The notes: generated by a model not told the origin, from the letters alone. 64,000 nt of DNA from Choristoneura fumiferana (GCF_025370935.1 NC_133476.1:9645399-9709398); one strand, 5' to 3'; positions 1 to 13,004 are shown, counted from the stretch's first letter. Made by a program: numbers and translations.

Positions 1-1590
1 AAACTCGTTTATCTTCCACGATCATAGCAATAAAATCATCTTTTATAAAGAAAATTATTGTATAAGATCGCGATACGATCATTGCTAGTTCGATGTAGAT
101 ACTAAAGTTGTTAATTATTGATAAGTGAGTTGATTTATAAAGATTCGAAGAACAGATTCAAAAGATGAGATATGGCTATGGCATCCATCCCTAGTCATGA
201 GACGCAGTCGTCCGTGCTAGCCTATAGAAGGGTCTGAGATCTAAAAATACTCCCGCGAAGTATAGTACTTCAGTAAATATAATTTCGTTCTATGCCATCA
301 AGTGAAACAATGCTTCTAACCAAAGAGAAAATTTAGCGAAACACAATACGACTGCCATCGGAATGCACCTTATTTTACTCAGAAATCAAAATGCAATAAG
401 TGAGAATTACCCAGAAAATTAGTCTGTTTCTTCGAACGGGAGAAATCAGCTGGTGTGTTCTTAAAAGAGGGAAAGAAGGCTTAGTTAAGCCAATCAAAGC
501 ACAATACCTGTAAGTCATTACATTAACATTAACATCACAATAGCCCTCAATAATATAATATAACCGACCGGCTAATTAATTTATACTTAATCATTAGTCA
601 CGGAGACAATGTTTCAGACGAGCCACAGTCTCATGTCTTCCAAGGGAAATACAAATGCCGGAACATGCAAAAAATTCTGTAGGACCTCTTGGAAGAGCCG
701 CATTGTACCTACCTACATATTGTAGATATTACTTTATAAGGAAAATTTTAAATGAAACGAAAATTTATGTTACATGACTTTGCTGCAGCTAGCTAGTAAG
801 AGACAATTAAAAGTAAAACAATTCATTGCTAATTACTGAGTCACGGACTTCATAAGTGAATGCCAGTGTGATAAAACGTTGCTGTTGTTGAGGAGCAGAG
901 AGCCACCGAGCTACAAAGATATAGACTGCATAAAAAAACTGGACGGTTTAAAGTTTATTATGATGTAAAATGGTATTGCTAGACGATTTATTGAAGGTGT
1001 CTACTACGAGGCCATGAGGCCAAATTTAAATAGGTAACAGATTTACAGAACTGAGTAAAAGAGAACAGAACTGAAGAAAAAGTTACAGAACTAAGAGTAA
1101 GGACTCTCAAAAGGATTTAAAATGTGAACTTATGAAACAAAACCGTAACTTTTCTTAATTAGTATATTTCTGCATAAATATCTACATGTTTTCTGAATGT
1201 TTTCTGTTATATCACGATTCACTGAACCAATAACCTGATGTAAAATAACTAGGTTCAGTCGAATACAAAGTTATACGTTTTTTCACTTTATTATCTAGCG
1301 GTAAAGTCCAACTAACCTTTGCTAAAGAGGTCGATGCAAACTACAAAATTAACGGGTAGACTGGTATTTATCTCTTAGCTGAGATACGAAGAATATTTCT
1401 CAAGGAGCAATTAGTAATCGTAATGTCGTGTGACTTTGAGTATGAATTGGTATACCTTTATATTAATTGGTGCAAACACTTCCTTGGCAGATCAATTAAT
1501 CATTATAAAAATAAACGTTAACACTTAAGATCCATTAGGTCTTCTTGTCCCAATCATTGCAAAAAGTAATACTGTTATGAAATATCTGTA

Positions 1591-1815
1591 CCTACTAATA
1601 TCTATTCTACTAATATTAGAAATGCGAAAGATTGCGTGTATGTTTGTTACTCTTTCACACGACAACAGGTGGACGGATTTTGATGTAATTTGGTGTGTCG
1701 ATAGCTGGACGTGTGAAATCACACATAGGCTACTTTTTATCCTGATATTTCCATGGGATCGGGATAAAATCTCGAAATTTCAATTGAGGGGTCCTAGAAT
1801 TTCGTCACTACTTTT
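1591..1815 (+). repeat. dispersed repeat R4, copy 1
   Basis: This stretch runs from an 'aatgcgaaag' start through a 'gtatgtttgttactctttcac' type segment to 'cacataggctac'. A related copy with the same order of blocks lies at 39,363-39,615. It is a non-coding dispersed repeat of a type I recall as common in Lepidoptera. The class is not determined. Confidence 0.6.
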
Positions 1816-2035
1816 AAAAAAACTCGTACCTCAAAATAGATAATTCTTCTGAGTGAACTTGACGATCATTATGTCAAGGTTCAATTTTGTTGACATTATT
1901 GATTTTAGATACGAGATTTTTTCAAAGTAGTGACGATTTAGTAAAATCCCGGTATTACAATTCAACTCCCGGATAGATCCGAATTCATTAAATTCATTAG
2001 AATGAATTGCCCACTATTCTGGTTTAAATATTTCT

Positions 2036-2114
2036 TTAACCCTTTTCCATGCATAGTGCATATAGCAAACACATAAATGTGGACCAATATTCGACCTCAC
2101 TAAAAAAGGGTTAA
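2036..2114. mobile_element. piggyBac-like MITE, very short
   Basis: A 71-bp core begins CCCTTTT and ends AAAAGGG and is flanked on both sides by TTAA. TTAA duplications with CCC...GGG ends are typical of piggyBac-type elements. The left part (CCATGCATAGTGCATATAG) matches the copy at 13,689. No coding capacity. Confidence 0.55.
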
Positions 2115-2578
2115 AATACTATTTATTTAGGGGCAGGTTATTTCCGATTCTAACAAAAGGCTGTAAGACAGTGTAAGTATGAGTATAAAACTTAAGACAT
2201 AATAATAATAAGACAACTATTGAGTACGTAGTACGTAACACAGTGTTCCTTATCTCAATATGTAAAAGCGGGATCCTTATTAGGACCACTCGTGTGCTTA
2301 TCTGCCCGTCTGTCAGTCAATTTGCTTTGAATTTCTTGAATCGATTAAGTCAAATATGGCACACACACACATGCAATTCGGTAGCGCAAATACAAACGTG
2401 TAACATAAATAATGCATTATGAATATAATGCTCTTAGCGGTCGCCTTTTAGAAGCAGGGGGCATACTGCTGATTTTGATGAAACCTGCACTGTTCCCCAT
2501 TACGTGGATTTCTAGTTCAACTAAAAAAGATTTTTTAAATATATCCGGGCAAATGGATAAAACATATTTACGCTTATG

Positions 2579-2943
2579 AAAGGCCGTAGCAGGATAAGGG
2601 AAGAAAAAATGCCCTTTTATGACTAAGAGCTGTTTTTTTTCTATAGCTACCCACATCTAGTAGTACAATTGTGCAAAAATTTGTTGAAAAATTCCTATTA
2701 AAAAAATATATACTATTTAGTTAACCAAAATGAAAAAAGACGGCATTATATAAAGTTCAATACTTTTTGAGAAAAGTCATATTTCATGAATACGGATTTT
2801 ATTTTTTTCCGGCTGAATCACTGGGAATTTTTCAACAAAACTTTGCACAATTGTACTACTAGATGTAAGCAACTACAGAAAAAAAAACCAGCTCTTAATC
2901 ATAAAGGGCATTTTTTATTTTCCCTTATCCTGCTACGGCCTTT
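2579..2943. repeat. foldback element
   Basis: Two arms of about 120 bp (2,579-2,700 and 2,823-2,943) are inverted copies. The outer ends read AAAGGCCGTAGCAGGATAAG and its complement. The arms differ by scattered substitutions and small indels, so the element is not recent. Non-coding. Confidence 0.7.
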
Positions 2944-3498
2944 GGCACAATTGTTTAAAAGCTTGTAAGACTAACATATGCAAAAACTACATACATAAGG
3001 GTCGAATTGATAATCTCTTTTTTTAAGCCTTATAAAAATGGTTCTTTAGTTGTAGATCACACAAAAACTTGGAAATAATGTGTGGTCTAAAATAACAACA
3101 TAGCATCTTGAAGCAGGGCTCCGAGTTACACTTAGTTATTAGGTACTCTTGATTCAGATATTTCTTTTACCTTTCCTTTCATATGAGATAGCTACGATAC
3201 GATAGTGATAATATCGATAAGTACCTACATGTAATTCTTACATACGAGTAATGCTTACATAAATATTAATGGAGTTTCATTGAGTCAGATGTAGGTACAA
3301 TTGATCGATTGACTACATCGCGCGTGACTGCTAGAATTCCTCCTTTGATTGATATGATTTCTATTAACAACGCAAATGCATACTATATTCTACATACGAA
3401 TTTACCTCACAAAATAAATGTTTTTAAATTAATCTAGAATATTTGAACAGATGTTTAAGTTAATTCAACTGTAATAGGTTTTTCATCGGTATGTTTGA

Positions 3499-4291
3499 TT
3501 AACCCTTTACCAGGCCCCTTAGAACTAGCGTGTCTTCATACGTACTTTATATATATACTGTTACAACCGTATTTAACGCCTTGTAAAAAATGTATTTACG
3601 AAAGTCGGAGATGTCCCTTTAAACCAGAAATAAAAATGTGGGTTACGGTTATCCCATCGCCTGTCTAAGTAATTAACTGTCATACTCGATTTTGTCTTAT
3701 TATATTCTTGATCAGGCGAAGGGATATATTCCTCCCACATCTTATTCTTCAGGGAAAGTCTTTAAAAGGAGATTTTACAGCTAGGTACATGAATTCCCTC
3801 TAGGTTGAACACAAAAACAGTTTTATTACTTACGCGAGTTTTTATGACACGACAAGACAAGTTACCGGGCCATGGGAAGAATAGCTCCCGCACAGTTAAA
3901 CTCTAATAAGGCCATGGGATAATGTCAACCCACATCCTAATTTTGGTCATACACAAAAAGGCATGAATATTTAGCAATGTTTAAGATTACATTCCCTACT
4001 CAAAATCTATAAAATATCAAAAAATTGTTCGATCTATGTACTTCTGTTTCATAGAAATTAAGGAAAGTGTTCCAATTTCTCCGTAGTTTACTGAAATTAG
4101 AGTTCAAGTGAATCTAAACGGCTGCCAAAGATATATTACGCGATTTAGAAGCGTGTTGTGAATGAAGATAATAAAATACTATTTTCAGGGATCGACATAA
4201 TATTTTGTAGGAGGTTTGGAATTAAAATCTGACTACGGTAACCGATATAATATGTGGGAGGAATATATCCCTTCGCCTGGTAAAGGGTTAA
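3499..4291. mobile_element. piggyBac-like non-autonomous element
   Basis: TTAA followed by CCCTTTACCAGGC on the left (3,499-3,515) mirrors GCCTGGTAAAGGG plus TTAA on the right (4,275-4,291). TTAA target duplications with CCC/GGG ends point to piggyBac-type transposition. A second inverted pair lies inside: 3,714-3,750 against 4,242-4,276. There is no transposase. Confidence 0.6.
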
Positions 4292-6038
4292 GATTAGTCG
4301 CCCCTTTGACGACGGGCACTTTGAAAATCGACCCATGTAAAATACAATTTTTAAAAAATCATGAAAAAGTAGTTATTTTTAGTTCATTAGCACAGACAAA
4401 CATTTACAAGGGATAGGTTCCCAAAGCGGTCCACGAGAGACCAGACGGGGTCCACGTTAGCGTGAATTAAAATTGGGGTTTTAGGAGTTTTGGGAATATA
4501 ATAGAAATTAAGCAGCACGGGGTCTATCGAAAACGGCAAAACTTTGAAAACGGTCTACGAAAAAAAAGTTTGGGAACTTCTGAGTTAAACTAACCCAACC
4601 ATGTATTTAAGTATCTATTACCAACGTTTTTAGGAAATCGAAAAACATCGAAGAAAGTGTGAAAACGACGTCATAATACTAAATTACATATTGTTAACTC
4701 GTTTGAGTAAACAATAGTCAAACATTCCATGTTGCAACGCATTATTGCTATCTTATCAATCTATTCAAATCACATCATTTGTCAATACCTGGGTGACGGC
4801 ACAGTCAATTTGCACACGCAAGAACGAAAATTCTAACTGTACCTACCGCACTTCAGATAGTGTAGTTACTAACCTTACCTACCCCTTACCCACGGACTTA
4901 TCTGATCTGACACTTAGGCATGAAATTATGCCCTGAGGTCGGGTGCAAAATGCACACTGCATACCAATGCTAATAGGGTCACGCACGACGACGGGACATG
5001 ATACTTAAATAAAATGAACTGGGTTTCATTACAAACGCTTCATACCTACCCAATTGTTTGCCTTTAACTTTGAGATCAAATGTTTGTGAGATGCAATAAA
5101 CCACTGTATTAGGATGTTAAGCATTTATGATTACATTCACGGCTTCGATTCACGGTCGTAACTTTTACGAGTAACAAATGCGAATAACTGGATGACGAAT
5201 AACAGCGCGCCTATTTCTCCGAATTATTGTACCTTGTGGTCATGTGAACACGTCATCTTTCAGGCAAACAAAGAATTACAACTGCCTAAATTGAGTTTAG
5301 TATCTGATAAAAAATAACTACATAGCATAATAGCGTTCTTCTGGTTAGAAACCTTGAAGCGTACCTGGAGCTTGGAACGACATTCACATACAAAACAGCT
5401 TTCGTGTGTCAACAGATCGATAATCAATAGGAAATGGAACGAAACTCCGACAGACGTTATCACGAAAAGGATGTAGGTATTGCACGTCTCTGTGATCTAT
5501 CATCTCTGTCGAGCGATCGATCTTATCATACGAGTTGAAAACGTTTCGATTACAAAGTTATTGCACGCATGATATACCTATATTCTCGATCCAGATAGAC
5601 ACGTTTTTTGGCACAGGCTTAATAAATCATTTCCAGTCAGATCACATCCGTGATTCGAATATGACTAAGTAATTAAAATTATCATAACAAATTATATTTT
5701 AATTCAGTTTTTACTCTTGAGCTCTAGGGCCTACTTTAAATTCCTTTAACAAGCAGCCCTCTGTCTCCATTATAAAGCGACTTTGCAAGTTTGCTATACC
5801 TACCAATGAAATCACTGAGCTGCATGAGATCCGCACAAGAAAGGATATCATTAGCTTTTTTTGCTCTGCTTATAAAACTATAACACTAATGGACGTCCAC
5901 CCTAAGGGGAGACGCCGCATGTAGTCACTGCGTAAATTTGTCTAGGCTACAAAACCTTGGCCTTGGTTGACGCGTTTATCAAACAACTAGACTCTGGTCA
6001 GCGAAAGCAGTCCACGAGAAACCGCGGCAAATTTAAAT

Positions 6039-6615
6039 AAAAAAACAGGCCAAGAGCGTGAACGCCCAGAATAGGGTTCCGTAGCCATTACGAAAAAAAG
6101 TAAGTAATATTTTTCTAAGGCTTTCGTATTTTATACGGAATCTTCCAAGTTTAGGTATATTTTATACCTTAGGCTGCTATTTACTCTTAAACTACTAATA
6201 ATTCTCAAGCAAACTTAGCCGTTATAGTTTTCCTTGAAAGGTCGATATACTTACTACCATTCTGAATTTTTTCAAATTTTTCCACCCACTGGTTTAGAAT
6301 TTAGAGGGGAGGGGGGTACGCTCGATTTTAATGAAAATTTGCATTTTAAAGTTGAATATTCTGCAAACAAATCACTGAATCGAAAAATCGTTTTAGCAAC
6401 CCCCTAATGATTTTAAAAAGACCTATCCAACGATACCCCACACTACAAGGTTGGATGAGAAAAAAAAAAAAATTTTTTTTATTGTAAGTACCATTTTGTC
6501 GGCATAGTATACATATATATCCGTGCAAAATTACAGCTTTCTAGCATTGATAGCCCCTGAGCAAAGCCACGGACGGACAGACAGACAGACAGACAGACGG
6601 ACATGGCAAAACTAT
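6039..6615 (+). repeat. GGGTTCCGTAGCC repeat (R1), copy 1
   Basis: This is a dispersed repeat of about 580 bp. It begins near AGGCCAAGAGCGTGAACGC and GGGTTCCGTAGCC and ends in a (GACA)n tract followed by 'catggcaaaacta'. A second copy lies in inverse orientation at 10,295-10,934. A short tail fragment of the same family lies near 57,430-57,525. Confidence 0.8.
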
Positions 6616-7257
6616 TATATCTTCTAAAACTTTAATTCTAACATGATCTTATAACATTTGGCATTCTGAGGATGGTAGGATGTTGAATTAAACAAAAAAT
6701 AATTTATTTATTTTTTATAAACAGCAGAAGTATCAAAATTACCTAAGCCGGGCTAGAATGACAATATTATGACAATTTTGACAGTCTCAAAAATGATATC
6801 ATAAAATGATATATAAGAATTTACACAGAACTTCACAACAAATAGATAAGAGTTAAGAGTAAGTACATAAAAAAATAATAACACATTCGTATGATTATCT
6901 TTTTATAACTTTACAAATGTTGTTATCATGACAGCCAATTATCGTCATTTAGTTAGGTTGTATGTGAAACAAAAAGTACTAAGTAACAATAACAATGCTG
7001 TGCCATTTGCCAACGGTATGCTTAAGTAGGTACGCTAAAAGCTTTTAGGGATTTTATTACAATTCCTAAATAATATCAACACGAAGGTAACAATGTAAAA
7101 AGGTCAACAAAGTCAAGGATGTCTAGAATTCCAATCGATACTTTTTTTCGACATCCGCTAATTAAAACAGTACAAAAGCAAGTAAAAAATGTAAGGCTTC
7201 TTCTGAGATAACTGAAATCACGCCAAGATTCAATTTAACTTTAATTATTTAGTACAA

Positions 7258-7446
7258 GCCGTTACGCTATCCCGCGGGAACCATGAAATTTTCTGGGATA
7301 AAAACTATATCCTATGTCCTTCCACGGGACTCAAACTATTTAATATACTGAATTTCATTTAAATCAGTTCAGCGGCTCGGAAGTGATGAAGTAACAAACA
7401 AACAAACAGACTCACAAACTTTCGCGTTTATAATATTATAGTGGGA
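7258..7446 (+). repeat. dispersed repeat R3, copy 1
   Basis: The blocks are 'gggataaaaactatatccta', 'cacgggactcaaacta', 'atcagttcagcgg', 'aaacaaacagactcacaa' and a 'tttataatattat' end. Related copies lie at 36,995-37,150, 46,866-47,046 and 52,857-53,030. Non-coding. Confidence 0.65.
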
Positions 7447-7789
7447 TTCGTATCAAATTGAATTAGAAAAACAACTAGCGTGTGAGTCAAACTTTTGATT
7501 GCGTCCATATTTTTTTTGGCTCGGTAGTACGTTTACCTCTATAATAAGTAAAGTAGCTTCACGTACTTTTGTGGACTATAATGTAAATATCCGCGTACCA
7601 AATGAAGCATGAAGACGTAAGCGTCTAACTGGGGGGCGATCTTTAAAGTTAAAAGTATAAGTATGATAGATAACACGAACACGACAGACCTCACTATTTT
7701 ATTTACGAATTCGATTAACGCCTCATCTTTTAATTACCAGATTAGGGTAACCTTGTATCTTCATGACGTTGGATTAAAACAAGTCATCT

Positions 7790-8056
7790 ACAGATTATCT
7801 GAATCAGAAATGATGATATCCGAAGTAGAACTAAGGTTACCGACATAGCCCGATGAATTGCGAAACTGAAGTGACAGTGGGCGGGGCACATTGCTCGCAG
7901 GACTGATGGCCGATGGGGTCAAAAGGTTCTCGAATGGCGTCCACGGACCGGGAGATGAGCTGTCGGTAGACCTCAAACAAGATGGAGCCACGATCTGGTT
8001 AAGATCGCGGGATCGCGTTGGATGCGGAAAGCACTAGAACGACTTTCGGCTGACAT
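7790..8056 (+). pseudogene. C-terminal fragment of a non-LTR retrotransposon ORF
   Basis: One plus-strand frame carries the typical C-terminal tail of an RTE-like endonuclease/reverse-transcriptase polyprotein. It reads TKVTDIAR, then QWAGHIARRTDGRWG, then a GRPQTRW block and a DLVKIAG..W block ending near LERLSAD. In-frame stops interrupt it near 7,850, 7,872 and 7,956, and the frame is also closed just upstream. No catalytic domain remains. It is a dead, 5'-truncated LINE fragment. Assignment to RTE rather than another non-LTR clade rests only on recall of this tail. Confidence 0.7.
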
Positions 8057-8289
8057 GATGAAGTCATCTACATACAATTAATGTTCATTGTCATTGTTTC
8101 AGTACAGACGATGATACGTGTTCCGTTTGAGTGACTGTTCGAATACTACATCAATGTTAACAACGTGCCAATGCGTTTGGCAAACAATTTAAGATGGTGT
8201 AACGATCAACATAATTAAAACATGTCAGTACCTCACAAGAATATAACAGTGATGTTACTAATATTAAATGCTCTCCGAATAAGACATCT

Positions 8290-8510
8290 AATTTAACCTA
8301 TAACGAGCAATTCTACTACTCCTGTGTGGGAGATTTCGGCGAGGAACAATAGATGTTGCTTGGTCTCTGGGAAAATCACCTGTATTTTGGAGTTTTAGCC
8401 TGAGTGAGGCTCGGCTGTCCAGGTACTTTTTTAAAGGAAAAAGATTTTCGGGTGCGCCGGACGGGATTAGAACCTGCATCTCTTGGTTACACGCGCCAAA
8501 TAAAGCCGCT
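8290..8510 (-). mobile_element. possible tRNA-derived SINE
   Basis: On the minus strand a B-box-like GGTTCTAATCC follows TGGCGCGTGTAACC with the spacing expected of a Pol III promoter. About 170 bp of unrelated body follows. The A box is poor and I found no second copy in the window. It could also be a relic of a true tRNA gene. Confidence 0.35.
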
Positions 8511-8764
8511 AAAAATAATATTAAGATAGGTACATAATATAATATATAAGCCTTGAATTTACGTTGCTTTAACTACCCTACTGCGGCACTGCGACCTTTT
8601 GTATTAATTAACTTACGATTACTCAAACAAATAAACCGACACTGCAGCGACACTTTTCGGCAGAGTGTTTCGTTTGTTACCCTTCGGATACGGAATCCAA
8701 TAATCATTATAGATTCTATAATATAGAAGGTCAAATTGCAGACTCTCCAGTTATGTAATAATGG

Positions 8765-9812
8765 TAGATAGTACAACTAGAGCATAAAACGAGCCTTTTT
8801 ACCCAAGGCGTTCATATAGCTAGCCGGTACGGCGAGAGTGAATAGACACGTCGAGGGGAAACTGGGTTTAATGCTCGAGTTTAACACTCAGCTGATAAGA
8901 CTTAGAAATATTGCGAGGAAATGAAATAGCAACAATGGAAACTATTTAATTGTTCACTTTCTGTGTACCTACCTACCTTTTATTTTTCATGCATTGTTAT
9001 CTAATTGTTTATTTTTTAGTTTTATTTTGATTGATTTTTAGTTTTATATAAAATTAAAAATTATTAAAAAAATATGTAGTTTTTTTTTTCTTTATGGCTG
9101 TTGATACCTGATTGCGTTCGTCTTAGACGAAGATTTTACTTTAGGCATTAGAGCATAAAAAGTCATTTCATGTCGCCTAGATCCAGCATAAACACCAACT
9201 TTACGAGCATGAGAAGTGAAAAAACATTTAGGTAAGTACGTATAGTTAGGTATACCTAGACAAGGTTTATTTGTTTGTTTATTAATCAATGAAAAGCATT
9301 ACAGTTGATACCACTCCAAGCTGCAAAGTTGCAACCAACGAGGCAAGGTGTCCCGATAGTGGCGTGGCGACGAAATTTACTCCTTATGACTATCTAGTAA
9401 TAAAAATATTAGAACGCATAGTTCCGAGTAATTGCAAATCTCAAGTGTACAATAAAGCCTGGAGGGTTACATCATCGCTATCTTCGTAGAAAAACCAACT
9501 AATCCCGCATAGCTCATGAAAGCTTCCAAATTGGGATAAGAATTAAAATTATGTTATCCTCACGAAATATTTAACGAATAAATTAAACAGCCGAAAAAAC
9601 TGAAAAGCAAAAAATAATAAACCTTTTTCATTTAACCTTAATCTAGGCACTAGTTTGAAGTCGGTGCCTCAGCACGAGTCAGGAGGCGTGACAGAAGCCA
9701 ATTGCCATTTTCCCCTCCACGTGTCTATCCACCCTCGTCGTACCGGCTCGGATGGCTATATGAACGTCTCGGGTAAAATAGCTCGTTCTATGCTCTTGTT
9801 GTACAATCTACT
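8765..9812. mobile_element. 1.05-kb element with ~100-bp inverted ends
   Basis: Left arm 8,765-8,862 and right arm 9,708-9,812 are imperfect inverted copies. They share blocks such as GTACAAC.AGAGCATA, TTCATATAGC and AATAGACACGT or GATAGACACGT. The interior is AT-rich and has no transposase. It is a non-autonomous DNA transposon of unknown superfamily; no target duplication could be fixed. Confidence 0.6.
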
Positions 9813-10294
9813 ATTATATCTGATATAACCTTTGAACAATTAAAAGAACTACAGAAACATAGTTTTGCTTCTTCTTCTCTTTTGAATGCTTGGTGTTTAT
9901 TTCTTTTAATTCGTTGGCTATTGTTTAAAATTAAGTAATATGCTATATATTGTTTCCTAAGTTCCTAACTTATAGTATAAGTATATAATAAGTTAAGTAT
10001 AAGTCAGCATTAATAAGCGATCTGCTTATGTTTAAACTGCATGCTGTGTTTGCCTGTAATTGGGTAAATACTCTTCCAATTGTTATACCTATGTTTGTAC
10101 TGCATGTTTTACGGTATGTTACCTGTTGGCAAACCTAAATAAATAAATAAAATAAATATACGTAAAAAATTCTCGGGTCAAAAATATTTGTGACCGAAAA
10201 GACTTGATCGATTTTTATGGAATTGGTTTAGTCTATACCTACATTGATAATTCGGAAACTGGTGTAATTACTTAACGAAAAATTATAACGTACT

Positions 10295-10934
10295 TTTTAG
10301 GGTTCCGTAGCCAAGATGGCAAAAACGGAACCCTTATAGTTTCGCCATGTCTGTCTGTCTGTCCGTCCGCGGCTTTGCTCAGGGACTATCAATGCTAGAA
10401 AGCTGTAATTTTGCACGAATATATATGTAAACTATGCAGACAAAATGGTACAATATATATTTTTTTTTTTTGCGACAAAGTGACAGACATAAGGTGGGGG
10501 TGATTTTTTTTTCTGATCCAAGCTTGTAGTCTGGGGTATTGTTGGATAGGTCTTTTAAAACCATTAGGGGGTTGCTAACACCATTTTTCGATTCAGTGAT
10601 TTGTTTGCAAAATTTTTAACTTTAAGTGCAATTTTCATTAAAATCGAGCGTCCCCCCTCCCCCTCTAAAATCTAAACCGGTGGATGGAAAAATTTGAAAA
10701 AAATCAGGATAGTAGTAAGTTTATCAGGCTTACAAGGAAAACTATAACGGTTAAGTCTTCTTAAGAATTATTATTAGTAGTTTAGGAGTAAATAGCAGCC
10801 TAAGGCATAAAATATACCTAAACTTGGAATATTCCGTACAATATATGAAATCCTTAGAAAAATGTTATTTATTTTTTTCGTAATGGCTACGGAACACTAT
10901 TTTGGGCGTGTGACACGCTCTTGGCCGGTTTTTG
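10295..10934 (-). repeat. GGGTTCCGTAGCC repeat (R1), copy 2
   Basis: Inverse-oriented copy of the repeat at 6,039. It spans GGGTTCCGTAGCC at 10,299 through the (GTCT)n tract and ends in CACGCTCTTGGCCGG near 10,927. It is a little longer than copy 1 at the (GTCT)n side. Together the two copies could pair as a large hairpin with a 3.7-kb loop. Confidence 0.8.
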
Positions 10935-11637
10935 AATAATTGATCGTCATTCAAACGTCTAAAAGAACTAACACATTTTTATGCAGGTGTAGGTACATGC
11001 ATATGTTAAATAGAGCTTCAAACATGCAAGGACCTTTCATAAAGGAATAAAGCTGAATTTATGACAATAGTATGAAGGAGCGCCTCTTCAAGCGTTACGC
11101 GCTGCCGCATGGGATTGAATTGGCTGAATTAAATTGTGTACCCACAGCTTATTCTTGTAATTTGTCGGTCTCGTGTCATACATGTGTCGAGCAGCACAGC
11201 TGCATGCGATTACACCACGCAATGCTTTGTTTGTATCCTAGCATTTAATAATGCGGGTCAATGATGCCGCACGCTAATTTATAACTACATCCGTCCATTT
11301 TAATAATTGAGACTGAAACTTCAATGATTGTTTGCCTGTATGGTGTAAAAATATCCGGTTAATCGGCCACACATCCGCGGCAGTTGTACTCGTAGGTCTC
11401 CACGCGTAGGTATCATATAATGCGAGACAGATTAGATTTTCAATCATAAAATAAGTGATGCAGTGAATGGTAAAACAGACCGGTGCATTTACCCTTACAC
11501 GTGCAGTGAAACTGCGGTAGCTAGGTAATAATAATGACGGTGATGGTAACAGATAGTAGGTACATAAATTTAATTGTTTATTTAAAAGGGGCGAGGTAAT
11601 AGGTAAAACAACTGATACGTTACGTAGGTACGTACAT

Positions 11638-11780
11638 CCAACGTCTCACAATAAGTGATCACTTTTGTACCTTGTCGCTTTCAGTCGTTACATGATTTCG
11701 TATAGCTTTGCAAACATGACGTTAAAGTGACAAGGTACTAAAGTGATCACTTATTTATGAATTATGACGTTGACTGTACA
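11638..11780. repeat. palindromic MITE (AAGTGATCACTT type)
   Basis: Inverted arms 11,647-11,677 and 11,728-11,757 share ATAAGTGATCACTTT and TACCTTGTC. The right outer end is GACGTTGACTGTAC. Its end and TACCTTGTCGC block resemble the element at 48,443-48,579, so both likely belong to one family. Confidence 0.55.
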
Positions 11781-12497
11781 ATAAAGATTTTTTCTTTGTT
11801 TACAGTCGATTCTGTAATAAGTATTACAAAGACATATTTTATAGTATAAGAAGCCTCATTAGCGTAACAATACGGTACGCTCTAAAGACGTTTCAAATTG
11901 TAAGTTACAAACAATGTAATGCGAAGTGCAATCGGTATTGTGACGTACAAATCTGCCAAAGACGGAAGGGTTCTCAAAGTAGCAGCTCATTGTTTTGGAA
12001 TCTCGAAATAGAAACCATACACGCGTCGAATCTATCCAATTGCACGAAACTTATGTCGCAAGGTCATAGAGAAATCTTACGATAATTAAGATTGACCCCG
12101 CTTTTTTGACATTATTATCAACGTGGAACGAAGCCAAGGACAATCACTCAGTTCAGTAAATACCTACCACGAGCACTTAATACGATACAAAAACCTACCC
12201 ATGCTTTGCTACAAGAAATAACGAGCCTTTCCGTATCAGGTGTAATTTTAAAATAAACACAAGGCATGATGAAAAACAAACTATGATTTAATGACGGTTG
12301 GATTGGAGCAGAGACAACACGTTTTTAGGTGGCGGAGCAGATAGAACGACCCAGTAACAAACGATATTACTTATGTCAACTCGATACCAAAACCAAAAAC
12401 AACAATGTGTACTCAGGTACAACAAGACCATGCAAACGGGCATCAGGCGTCGTTCACGAGTTGACTGAACAGTTGGAAAGTGCATTAACCTCTGTAC

Positions 12498-12794
12498 CTC
12501 TTGACCTTTGTGAGGCTCTCCTCCCCAGATGTCTCTCCAGTGGATGAGGTGGTGCAGGTGGTTCATATAGTTGTGGTGTCGCGTGACAACTTTTTTGCGG
12601 GAGTCGGTCGGCGATGGCGGAGCCGTGAGGGACTGGCGGCGAGGACCTGCCGCCACAATGGCCGCGGGCAGCTGCGCGGCCAGCAGACGCTCGGTCTCCG
12701 GGCCTTCATCGGAGGATATGCTGTCGGAGATCAGCCGCGACGCCCTCGAGCCCCTTCCCCGTCCCAAACTACACTGAGAATCCTGTTTCTTCAT
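12498..12794 (-). CDS. probable first coding exon of an unidentified gene
   Basis: The frame opens with ATG at 12,794 on the minus strand and begins MKKQDSQCSLGRGRGSRASR. I end it at a GAG|GTACAG donor at 12,498 (99 codons, phase 0). A second possible donor, AAAG|GTCAAG, lies a few bases earlier. The peptide is Ser/Arg-rich and has an acidic SDSISSDEGPETERLL segment. ETERLL fits the [DE]xxxL[LI] adaptor-binding signal found on cytosolic tails of endosomal and lysosomal membrane proteins. A His-rich run (HHNYMNHLHHLIHWRD) follows. The exon is much richer in GC and CpG than its surroundings. I do not recognise the protein, and no further exon was found to the left. The alternative is a chance open frame in a CpG-rich promoter. 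Confidence 0.5.
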
Positions 12795-13004
12795 GGTGTT
12801 GTTTTGAATTCACTTGTAACTTTAACTATTCCGATTGATAACATCGCGGTTCGTGGCACGTGCGGCACGACTGGCGCCCGAGCGGAGACAGACTGCGGCG
12901 CGGCGGCCGGCACGTGGGCGCCTCGGGCCGCCGACGTCAAAACAACGACTTGTGCGACCACCGGCCGGTTAGTCGACCAGCTGGTATTAACCAAGAATTA
13001 TTAG
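12795..13004 (-). promoter_or_regulatory. CpG-rich 5' flank of the 12.5-kb exon
   Basis: Together with the exon, this forms the only long GC- and CpG-rich island in the left third of the window. It includes CACGTG-like E-boxes (GGCACGTGCGG, GGCACGTGGGC) and ACGTCA. The position upstream of the minus-strand ATG fits a promoter and 5' UTR. No TATA box or initiator can be fixed. Other open frames across it on the plus strand are explained by base composition. Confidence 0.4.

Larger units (their letters stand above)
1..12287. other. gene-poor stretch built of repeats
   Basis: I found no convincing exon here on either strand. The recognisable content is the repeats listed separately: piggyBac-like MITEs, a foldback element, two copies of the GGGTTCCGTAGCC repeat, a LINE tail and an inverted-repeat element at 8.8-9.8 kb. 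The rest is AT-rich sequence without clear structure. It could be intron or 3' flank of the gene whose first exon lies at 12.5-12.8 kb on the minus strand, since that gene must continue to the left. Confidence 0.6.

Noticed and set aside
11071..11250. 58-codon frame starting MKERLFKRYALPHG
   Set aside because: Short, no homology I can name, no splice or promoter support.
12501..13004. 167-codon plus-strand frame across the CpG island
   Set aside because: It is antisense to the better minus-strand exon, has no recognisable motif, and GC-rich DNA has few stops.
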